From NCBI GenBank assembly GCA_017311185.1, contig JAESUZ010004921.1, forward strand, positions 310,001 through 374,000: 64,000 nucleotides of DNA. The letters run 5' to 3'. The stretch's first letter is position 1. Each line of letters begins with the position of its first letter. The DNA is from Proteles cristata cristata. Lineage: Eukaryota; Chordata; Mammalia; Carnivora; Hyaenidae. The notes below the pieces were generated by a model. That model searched no databases and was not told where the DNA came from. It was given only the letters and a program-made list of their open reading frames with translations. This document shows, piece by piece, positions 54,776 to 64,000 of this stretch. A program made the position numbers and the translations under genes.

Positions 54776-56537
54776 CCTCTAAATCTTTTTTTAAATATAT
54801 TAAAAAGTGTTTAATACAAAATATATAATTTTATACATTTTTATGACATTTAAGAGAGATGGTAAAGCTCATATAATAGAACTTTTTGTAAGTTCATATA
54901 AACATGATGTGTTGCTACAATGAATGCTCCCTTCACATGCTTAACGAACTATTCTTTTTCGAGATGTATATTCACAAGAATTGAAATTAATCACCCTATA
55001 ACTAACTATGTCTAGCCTTGTAACTTTCTTATTATTAGCTTTATGCATTCATAACTCAAAAACTCTAAGTTACTCTTCAGAGTAGTGGAGACATTAGGAA
55101 GTCTATCATTTTATGTTCTTTCAAACTACATTAAAGTTCCATACTTTTTTCCCCCCTATTTCATGGGTCTTCTTTTGACTTTGGTGTTTTTTATGTATGT
55201 CCAATTTCCTATGGTTTTATCATACATCATTTGCAGAGGGTTTTGGATCTACAAGGCATGGATGCTACTCCTTGATTAAATGGGTGACCTTAATCATCTC
55301 TGCTATAGATGATTTTCTTTATTGGAAGAAGAATATTCATTTATCCATTTACCACTTCAGAATAAAGGAAAGCAGAGTGTTCTTTATGCTCATTTAAGAG
55401 ATCCTTCTATGCTCAAATCATTGGCAATGAGGAAAAAGAAGGGTTTTTATATTCTAAAAAAAAATTGTCAACCCTTAGAAAGATTTCTACCTTAACATAC
55501 ATACTTAAGAATTTCTAAGGAAATTTTTGGTTGACCACTTTACTCTTCTCCACATTTGTCTTTTGCAGAGTTATATATCATTATATACTCCGAAGCTAAG
55601 CTGTTCTTACTATTAATAGCATTTAGGGTCCCAGCTCTAAAGAGATGCTATGCTTAAATGAGAGTAAATTAAAGTATGTTAACATTTAACAAAAGAAGTT
55701 AAGCAAAGTTTTAAAAGATGAGGGTAGGAGGAACAAAAGCACTAGTAAGGGTGTAGTCCCCAACCTATAGACAGAAAGGTCTAATGTAGAGAAGGCAAAC
55801 AGACGGGAGGAGGTTTCTAGCAAAGGACCTAGTCAGCCTAACACAATCCTGCAGGGAGGGAACTGTGAGCAAGACACATAGTTTGCTGGGCACAGTGAGA
55901 AATGAAAATGAGGGACCCTTTGTTAAAAATTATTATTAAGAATTTCATGGCATTGACTGTGGAGTGTTAAACCAAAAGTGGAGTTCTCTTGAGTTTAGAG
56001 CCCTGCAAGACTGTACAAGTTTCACACCCTTGAAACCAGCACTGGCCAGGAGAAAAATTAATCTCAAAGCATCACTCTTCACCCTCACTAGAACACTCTG
56101 TATTTGCCCACTTGCTGAAATAAAGGAGGAGCCATAAGATAAGGGAAACTACATATGTAGACAAGTCATCCTGGTGAGACTGGGAGAAGGATATCCAGTA
56201 AACCCAGACTTCTTGAATAGCTAAGGTCATTCATCAAACACCAGTTTACCAAGATTCACACTCCCAATTGCAAGTGGTGAGGAAGTGATTTCTATGGATC
56301 TGGCTAAAATAAATAGAAGAGAAAAACACAACTGATGTGAACTGATGTGAGTGTAAATTGAGCATTGACAAGAGAGATAAATACTCAGAAGTTCATCCTG
56401 CCAAAAACAAGCTGTAATTGTTTAGAAATTCATGGTGGCAAGATCACAGTCATGTAGTACAACCACTCATTTGCTTACAACAGAAAATTCACTAACCGTA
56501 TTGTCTTCTTTTCGGGCATAAAAAAAATCCCTTAATA
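54776..56537. other. Unassigned stretch
   Basis: AT-rich at first, somewhat GC-richer at 55,700-56,300. No repeat or gene recognised. A 10-bp direct repeat (aactgatgtg) occurs at 56,330-56,350. Frames at 55,085-55,279 and 55,197-55,397 overlap and are unsupported. Confidence 0.5.
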
Positions 56538-56549
56538 TAAGTACATTTA

Positions 56550-56735
56550 AAAATGCTTATTTAGTTATTTTGAGAGAGAGAAAGCGGGGTGGGGGACAGA
56601 GAGAGAGTCCCAAACAGACTCCACACTGTCAGCACAGAGCCTGATGTGGGGCTCAAACCTATGAACTGTGAGATCATGACCTTAGCTGAAAATCAAGAGT
56701 TGGATGCTCAACTGACTAAGCCACCCAGGCACCCC
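56550..56735 (-). mobile_element. CAN-SINE, feliform, diverged
   Basis: 'aaatgcttatttagttattttgagagagagaaagcgggg', 'cccaaacagactccacactgtcagcacagagcctgatgtggggctc', 'gaactgtgagatcatgaccttagctgaaaatcaagag', end 'ctaagccacccaggcacccc'. Imperfect TSD taagtacattta / taagggcattta at 56,538-56,549 and 56,736-56,747. Confidence 0.95.
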
Positions 56736-56747
56736 TAAGGGCATTTA

Positions 56748-57435
56748 TTTTATAATCCCTTTAACAAATTAAGGATTAGAGCATTAAATGCTGAATTATT
56801 CAAAACCATAAAGTGAGGGGAAAATCAAACTTGCATAGGATAAAAGATAATGCTTGTGAGAATTAATGACATCACGTACTAATTTAACTCTCTATATTTC
56901 AACCTTTAGCTTTTCTTATCTGCATAAACTCTAATTGAAATATTCATGTTTAGTTCATAGAGGCTTAAATTTTGCTAGGGCTTATGATAGGTTCCCACAC
57001 ACAAATATAGAAATATACATAGATGTACAGATTTGGAAATACCTATTTTAATACAATTGATGTTTCTGTTTGATAATTTACATTGAAGTATATAGCGTTT
57101 GTAACCCTTCCATCATCCTGGACAGGCAATCTTACTGTAAAATAAATGTTTTGTTTGCAGTTGAGAAACTACCTAATATATAGTTGGGGATAACAGAAAT
57201 TATGTATTAAAATTGGGGAAATGTTTATAATTCTTTAGCTATAATTCATTCACTAATGTTTGTGAAACAGCTACTTATCAAATGCTTACTATGGGCCAGG
57301 TGTTATGAAGAGCACTGAAGAAAAAGAGGAATAAGATTTCTCCTATTTTGTAAGAACCACATATTTGCCTGGGATATTGTGAAAAAATAACTTGAAGAAA
57401 TATATATATAAAAGGAATGTACATTAGTTTGTCAC
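56748..57435. other. Unassigned AT-rich stretch
   Basis: 57,235-57,340 ('tcattcactaatgtttgtgaaacagctacttatcaaatgcttactatgggccaggtgttatgaagagcactgaag') carries the ancient motif related to 'tactatgtgccaggcactgttctaagcactg', so it is probably an old mammalian repeat of uncertain family. The rest is unassigned. Confidence 0.5.
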
Positions 57436-57439
57436 GTAT

Positions 57440-57565
57440 ATCTCCAGTTAGAATGTAAGCTTCACAAAGTTAGAATTATTTCCATTTTATTTCATTGTTG
57501 AATCTCTAGTGTATCAAATGGCATCCGACACATAGAAGACCCTCAATAAATGTATTAAATTTTAA
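57440..57565 (+). repeat. L2 LINE 3' fragment
   Basis: 'agttagaatgtaagcttcacaaagttagaattatttcc…ttgttgaatctctagtgtatcaaatggcatccgacacatagaagaccctcaataaatgtatt' closely follows the L2 3' end. Confidence 0.72.
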
Positions 57566-57694
57566 AAAGTGAAAAGTTTTTTTTAAAAAGGCTATAACAT
57601 CATTGTAAGGAATGGTTAACTATGAGAAGAGACTAAATAATAAAAATAATGACAATAAGGATAAAAATACATGATAGGTCAAATTCACTGTTTA

Positions 57695-57905
57695 CTTTAG
57701 CCACACTGTGCTTGGCATATTACATATAGTTAGTGATTAATCTGTATCATTATTTCATAATGGAGTCACTGATGATATTCCAATTTTATAAGTAAAAAAA
57801 AGCATGAGAGGATAAGAAATCTGCTCCAAGTTACAGATAAGTGTGCAATTCTTGCCTCAAGAAGACACTAGCTTCCTTGGTGTAAACCACCAGGCTACCT
57901 AGCCA
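57695..57905 (-). repeat. MIR SINE
   Basis: 'tgcttggcatattacatatagttagtgattaatctg…gatattccaattttataagtaaaaaaaagcatgagaggataagaaatctgctccaagttacag' and 'ggtgtaaaccaccaggctacc' follow the MIR complement. Confidence 0.65.
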
Positions 57906-59782
57906 CCCATGATATTGTCAGGATGTACAAGAATTGACCATGAAAGTATGAGTGACAGTAAGCCTGGCAGATAGGGACCTGTCATTCAGGGAACCACAAA
58001 TATTTTAGGATACTGGAGATAGTGTGACTATGAGAAGGTTAAAAGTCTAGCTTAGCTTACAAAGCATGTGTAGTCCATGCTAGATACTTATTGCAAGGGA
58101 GATGCAGAGCTATTAAAACACATGTTGAGGAAATAACATGAGGGGGGTTGCATGTTTATTGATTAATCATTATTTAAAATTCTTCCAAATATTACATTTT
58201 GAATGTCAAAAATGGAAACCAGAAATTTATGTAAGGATAAACTTATTTAGTTGAACTTATGAAGTAGAAAATTACCTTACTTTAAATACAAATTCATCAC
58301 TCTTAATTTGCTTAAATACTAATCTATTTATTACCCTGGAATCTGATGCTTTAAATATCATCAAATTATATCACCACAAAATCTGTACATATTTCCAAGA
58401 AGCAGAAACAATACAAATAAAATAAGTTCCCATATGGGAATGAAGGGAACAAAGCTAAAAGAAACAAAACTGAGTGCATGTTTACCCTCTGTTTCCTTTG
58501 GGAAATTGGTGCAATTTGAGAGAACATGAAGTTGAAATCTTCCATAAAGCTTTAAAAATGTTTACATTTAATGGAACATACTATATATCTTCAGAGAAGG
58601 AACAGATATTCTATGATAATAAGCTGTTATAAAATGATCAAGAAAGTTCCTGTGCTATTTGCAACATGAAAAACATTATTGATGGATTGAAAACAAATGA
58701 TACTGATATGAAACAATTTATGATTCTGTTACATCCAGATTCAGGATATTTTGTGAAGTCACTCTTTGTCTATGTCAGACACACACAACACACACACACT
58801 CACTTGGCTCCTCACATTCATTGGGTGATGGTTCCTTTGGACTTCTCGTCCAAGTGTAGACTTTACTTCACTAGTTTTGTTTGTATGTTGTTGTAAAACT
58901 CAGTTCTTATAATCAGCCTTTTATCTGATAAGTCAACATGGTTCTGCTTCCCTGAGGGGACATTGACAATATTTTTCTCCGACCCTTAGGTGGAAAACAA
59001 AATTAGGAGGAAAATTTAAGAATGACTAAATGTAAACATATAAAGATAAAAAAAAAAAAAAAACCCGGCTGTTAGCTCATCCATTCAGTCAGTTTTAACC
59101 TCTCACACTTCAGTAGGACATGTGGGATTCTTATCAAATCTAGAATAATTGATTGGTAATTTGATGGTTTCCCTTAAATATTGAATTTACAGTATATGTC
59201 ACCATGAAGAAACTGTCATGCAAATTCAACCAAGGTTTTATTTGCAGTTTTTTTTTTTTATCTCATTAGGCTTTGTACCATCCAGTCTGATCCACATTTG
59301 TCTGTTCACCTTCATTCTCAAATATTTATAATCTTTTAATGAATTCCCTCTACAAACATCCAGTAGGATGTAAAAGGGGGCTGAATTAGATCATTATTTT
59401 TTCTCTATAAATAGCAATATAAACGTCAATTTCTGTAAACCACAAATCTAATTCAGAAAGACTTTTATTTTTCTGTAAAAGGATTAATGTCTAAAATCCT
59501 GTACCTTAATTATAAATTTCAAAACCTTGAAATTTGTAGCATTTTCTGACATCAGTAGCGCCGTTATCTTAAACTTCTTTTCCAGGCTTCTGGTTTAAAT
59601 GGCACTCTGAACAATCCTACAGAAAGTAAGATGGATAGAACATGGACGGTAAAGCATGACTGGTCTCCAAAAACAATCTCCTTACTTTCAGCTTTCCAGG
59701 AAAGTTTTCTGCTGGCAGAGAATTGGTTGCTAACAAGGCTAAGTTTTCCTTAGAGGAAAATGCTAACCGAAGAAGTGCATTA
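57906..59782. other. Unassigned stretch with small simple repeats
   Basis: (CA)n-like run at 58,778-58,800; A18 at 59,049-59,066; T10 near 59,251. The A18 may be an old retroposon tail, but no body is recognisable. No gene is visible. Confidence 0.5.
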
Positions 59783-59991
59783 GGAGGGTCACATGAGTGG
59801 CTCAATTGGTTAAACATCAGACTCTTGGTTTCAACTCAGGTAATGATCTCATGGTTTTGTGAGTTCAAGCCCCACATCAGGTTCTGTGCTGACAGTGTGG
59901 ATCCTGCTTGGGATTCTCTCTTTCCGTCTTTTCCTGCCACGCCCCACTCACACTGTCTCTGTCTCTCTCAAAAATAAATAAACTTTTAAAA
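59783..59991 (+). mobile_element. CAN-SINE, feliform, diverged
   Basis: 'gagggtcacatgagtggctcaattggttaaacatcagactcttggtttcaactcaggtaatgatc', 'gagttcaagccccacatcaggttctgtgctgacagtgtggatcctgcttgggattctc', CT tract, 'aaaaataaataaactttt'. TSD aagaagtgcatta / aagaaatgcatta at 59,770-59,782 and 59,992-60,004. Confidence 0.95.
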
Positions 59992-60129
59992 AAGAAATGC
60001 ATTAAAATACAGAGTCATGGATCAGCTGAAAAGTAGAAAGTATGACTGTGGACCCAATGCATTACCAATGAATTTTAAAGGGGTCAGAAGTGCTTTGGAT
60101 TTAGGAATGACTGCTGCGTATTGGGAAGA

Positions 60130-61960
60130 AGCATAATCAAATCCTCTGGCAAAAGGATCCCTATAATATAATCCCACCATATTCATAAAGATTAAGGTCA
60201 AGGAATCAGTTCACAACAAAGAGCCAACAAACACACCAGTAGACAAGAATTCTGCATCAGATGCAGCATGAAAAGCAAATAACTGATTGTGACCTAGAGG
60301 GACTACAGATAATGGGTAATTAAATATAAAATATTTACTTACTCTGTAAGAAATGTTTAGAGAAAAATGATGCAATTAGAGAAGTTTTAACAGAAGGGCA
60401 TGAGATATGAATAGGAAGATTTGAAAACAAACTATAAACTAACATTTATGAAAATTCTCTAGATGTAAAATACAATGCTTGAAGAAAATGTGATAGTATA
60501 TTAACCTTAATATATAATAAAAGCCTGAAGAAAGAATTAGAAAGTTAGAAGATGTATCTGAAGAAATTACTCATATTTAAGCATCTCCCAGATAAGAAGA
60601 TGAATATTAGGGAAAAAATAGGGGATATAATGGACAGAATGAAAATGTATAACTTACATTTAATTGGTGTTACAGAGGGTCAGAATTTTCAAAAATGAAT
60701 TGAAGGAGAATTACTACAAATATTCCAGAAATGACAAAATGGTAGTAGCAATAAATAATTCATAAATCTGTATTCTAAGTAGAACAAGTAGAAAATTAGT
60801 CAGATTCAAATTCATTATACTGAAGCTTATAGTAAAAAACTCCTAAAAATCAGCACAGAGAAAATTCAGATTATTTATAAAGGAATAATTAGAAAGACAA
60901 TATTTTTTTTAGTATCAACAAATGATACTAGAAGAAAAAAGATACTACCATGTTATTGTTAAAAGTAAATGTCAACCTGAAACTTTGTACCTAATAAAAC
61001 TATTTTTCAAAATATACATGAAATACATATAATTTTACACTTACTAGATTGGCCACAACTTGGAAATCTAAAAATACCAATATTTAAAGAATGAACATCA
61101 AAGAGTTTAGTGACGAAGGGGTGAATTGGATAATATCTTCGGGAAAAAGTTAGTATTACCTTATAATATTATATATTCACAAACCCATTGAGCCAGCAAT
61201 TCTACATGCATATAAAAAAGATGAATATAAAATATTTACAGTAGCACTACAAATTAATAAAACAAAGTAAAAAGAGAAAACATCCTTTTTTTTTAAAATA
61301 TTTTTTAAATGTTTTATTTATTGCTAGGAGAGAGAGAGAGAGAGAGGTGAGCAGGGGAGGGTCAGAGAGAGAGGGAGTCACAGACTGAAACAGGCTCCAG
61401 GCTCTGAACTGGCAGTCAGCCCAGAGCCCGACGCGGGGCTAGAACCCACAAACCGCGAGATCATGACTTAAGCGAAAGTCGGACGCTTAACCGACTAAGC
61501 CACCCAGGCGCCCCGAGAAAACATCCTAATATCCATCCAGAAGAGAATGGTTAAAGAAATCATAATGTGTCAAAATGGGCCACTGCGCAAGATTGAAAAT
61601 ACTGAACTTCAGCTACATGCAACAAAGCAAATAAACCTTTGAACATAATATTGAGGGAAGTGTAAGTGTCAGATGACTGTATATAAGGGATACCATTTTA
61701 TAAAGCTCTCGAACAGGAAAAAAAAAACCTAGAATATATTGTTTATGCTTACATATACAAAGACAGAAGAAAAGGAAGTACAAACACAAAATGTATTTGT
61801 TCCCTCTGGAGTGAAAATAAACAGCACAGGACAATAGAACATGAGTAGATCCAAGCTATGAATTAGATTTTCTTTCTTGGGTTGTATATTGGGTTAATGA
61901 GTGTTCTTTAAATTAATAATTAAAGCATTAAAACATAATAAAATAAGTATTTTAGTTTAA
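60130..61960 (+). mobile_element. HAL1-like or L1M LINE (ORF1 then 3' region, no ORF2)
   Basis: 60,160-61,010 resembles L1/HAL1 ORF1 ('aattttcaaaaatgaattgaag', 'gaagcttatagtaaaaaactcc…atcagcacagagaaaattc', 'gtaaatgtcaacctgaaactttgtacctaataaaactatttttcaaaa'). At 61,050 it passes straight to the L1 3' text ('ttagattggccacaacttggaaatctaa', 'attgagccagcaattctac', 'aacttcagctacatgcaacaaagcaaataaacctttgaacataatattgagggaagtg'). The absence of an intervening ORF2 fits HAL1 elements, or an internally deleted L1M. Split by a SINE at 61,287-61,514. Confidence 0.68.
61287..61514 (-). mobile_element. CAN-SINE, young subfamily
   Basis: Near-consensus with 'ggtgagcaggggagggtcagagagagagggagtcacagactgaaacagg' ('cagtctgtg' sublineage), 'gacgcggggctagaacccacaaaccgcgagatcatgacttaagcgaaagtcggacgc', end 'gccacccaggcgcccc'. 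TSD gagaaaacatcct at 61,274-61,286 and 61,515-61,527. Confidence 0.97.
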
Positions 61961-64000
61961 TATGTATATAAATATTTGAATTTAATTCTCCATATTTTTT
62001 CTTGCTCTGAAGCTATTATTCTTTTTAGGAAGAAATGTATTTGGCACAATTTATATGAGCCAAATTTTGTAGTCAATTTAGTTGCTCACTATAGTTCTTA
62101 GATCCCCTAGAAATGTTGTTCTGGATGTTCTGTCATTGGGTCCCAGTAGTTCCCTGCGGCAGAGTCATAAGTTTTAAGGTTATGGCTAAGGAATTCATAT
62201 TTTCTAAATACCCACAGTTATCTTAGGTACATGAGTGTTATATAATCATTGCTAGAAGAAATGGATGTTCTACTTAAATGTATACTCAATGCATGTGGCC
62301 CGCTATGCTGTCTGTATTACTCAAGTACACTTAATAGACACATGTGGAATTCTCAGGGATCTACTTGCAACCCATTCCCTTAAAGTACAGCTGATACTTT
62401 TTAGAATGAGGGTTATATCTTTCCTCATACATAACTATGAAATTGATTGGTATTGATGAGCTTAGGATGTGGCAAAGGAGCACTCAAAAAGTCAGTTTCA
62501 AATGATTGTATTTGGCTACATAAAGTTAAAAATTATTCTCAGTCCTACCTTAATGCTGAGACTGGATCCAGGCCTGAGAAGCTATTTCCATGTTACTGTC
62601 TTGGGTCCCAGATACATCTCAATGACCTTCGAGAAAAGAATGTTAATTTACTATGTTGAAGGTAATAGACACTCCATTTTAACATTCTACGAGGATAAAA
62701 GGAACAGAAAGGAATTAATGACAGGACTTTATAATTAATTCATTGATATTATTAAAGTCAAATACTCTGGTTCTGTGGAATATCTTGAAGTTTTATTTCT
62801 CTATGGCAACTCCTTTCTGTGTGTCAATTTATTTCCCCTGTCTTAGAAAGTGAATAGAGATATCTGCAGAACACAATGCATCTCTATAACTGTGAGCATA
62901 GCTGAGGTGAATAACAGAGCATGTGAGGTGATATTTGAAGCCTGGTAAATTAAAACTTCCTTAGGTCCTCATATGTATACATGGAGGTATACAGCTATTC
63001 TAGTGACCACAACCCTGGGAATGAGTAATGTCAATGGTAGGCCAGAGATGGGTATAAAGGATACAGGTGGAATACATAAAGTACTTGGAATCTACTGATC
63101 TGTTAATACCACAACTTATCAATTCACTTTTCAGTTTTTAAATGGTTTTCACAGTTGTCTTATTGGAGATATAGATGCTGCCTAAGTCTACACTGAATAA
63201 CAGGAAAACAATAGCTCGTCCACCTTCTCAATGGAAAGTAGCATCCTTGTCTTGGACCCTTCACCAAATATGTAATAGAATGCACATAATATATAACAAG
63301 TTTCAACTTTAGCTTTATTAGACATCATCTGGCCATTGTTTTTATCACCTATAAGATGGTAATAAAATATCTTCCCTGCCAATATAATTAGAATGCAATA
63401 TGAGGTTTCAAGTGAGCTACTTGATTTAATATAAAGCATGGTATGACACAATTTTTTATTATTAGTGTGTGAATGGGCGTCACTTCGGATTGGGATAAGT
63501 CACTGTTTTAGTAACCAGGTAGTACATATATGTATAGACGGTGGCCCTCTTCATATCTGACTCAACACATGCTAAACATGCTATGTTAGACCAAATTATA
63601 CCCAGAACCTAGACACAGAGGATCTTTTGGATTGGAATCTACAAGGTCAAGATTATAAGGCTATTTGAAAAAGAGTTCAAAACTATGAAGAGACTGTCTC
63701 CCAGGTACCTTCAATTCATGTGAGAAAAAAAAAACAACAACCAAAAATCAGTTCTTTGGCTATAGCCTCATTCAGTTTTAAAAAGCAGTTATTCCCTTGC
63801 GTGAAAATGATATTACAGGAGGGAAAAAAAAACTCTTATCTGGTGACTTGCAGGTTGATTTAGGCCAAACTGTAAGGTGATACAAACCAGGGTGGTGATT
63901 CTCCTTGAATGGTCCATATTATCTGGAAATGTTAGGAAGCAAATGGTGGGAAGCCCTGTGACCATGAAGCATAGTGGTGCTGGGGTCAGAATGGATCTGG
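61961..64000. other. Unassigned stretch; possible MIR near 63,290-63,440
   Basis: No gene is visible. 'gacatcatctggccattgtttttatcacctataagatggtaataaaatatcttccctgcc' (63,320-63,385) loosely follows MIR (tttcctcatctgtaaaatgggaataataatatctacctc). Overlapping + frames at 62,447-62,738 have no recognised motif. An A-rich tract lies at 63,726-63,735. Confidence 0.45.

Overview
The window is non-coding DNA from a carnivore nuclear genome, most probably a cat (Felidae). The basis is 33 recognisable copies of the tRNA-Lys-derived CAN-SINE. Thirty are the long feliform type: tRNA-like head, 'gctctgtgctgac...ctcagagcctggagcctg' middle, (CT)n tract and an aataaa-containing A-rich tail. Several L1 3' ends of the carnivore type ('gatgagcactgggtgttatatgg') agree. 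I see no protein-coding gene, non-repeat RNA gene, CpG-rich promoter or CRISPR array. Every open frame is short, lies in a repeat or low-complexity DNA, or resembles nothing I recognise, so the window is best read as intergenic or deep-intronic.

Layout. 1-600: 3' end of an old L1. 618-4.2 kb: a young SINE, a MIR piece and unassigned DNA. 4.17-7.79 kb: an ancient L1M copy on the + strand, missing most of its reverse-transcriptase region and carrying a SINE and a young 91-bp L1 stub. 8.4-19.4 kb: many SINEs of both orientations, MIR remnants and microsatellites. 20.2-22.1 kb: an ancient minus-strand L1, followed by an MLT1 LTR. 25.4-26.5 kb: an L2 piece, a MIR, and an MLT1 LTR split by a short SINE and followed by another. 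26.85-29.43 kb: a carnivore L1 3' half split by a young SINE. 29.5-32.1 kb: L1M 3' scraps and three SINEs, one split by a duplicated piece of neighbouring DNA. 33.2-33.6 kb: an MLT1 LTR. 34.47-36.0 kb: a large imperfect inverted repeat with purine/pyrimidine tracts, the most unusual structure here. 36.3-40.5 kb: MIR, SINEs, a young minus-strand L1 stub, a (CTAT)n repeat and a tandem SINE pair. 41-46.5 kb: MIRs, an L1 3' end and a probable solo LTR. 48.5-51.4 kb: SINEs and the 5' half of an ancient L1M. 52-60 kb: sparse repeats. 60.1-62.0 kb: a HAL1-like or L1M copy split by a young SINE. 62-64 kb: mostly unassigned.

Nothing here works together as a pathway. What can be read is a layered insertion history: MIR, L2, MLT1 and L1M pieces are oldest; carnivore L1 and diverged SINEs come next; nine very similar SINEs with clear target-site duplications (TSDs) are youngest. 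Family names rest on remembered consensus features, not a database search; old-repeat boundaries are good to roughly 20-50 bases, and SINE boundaries with TSDs to a few bases.
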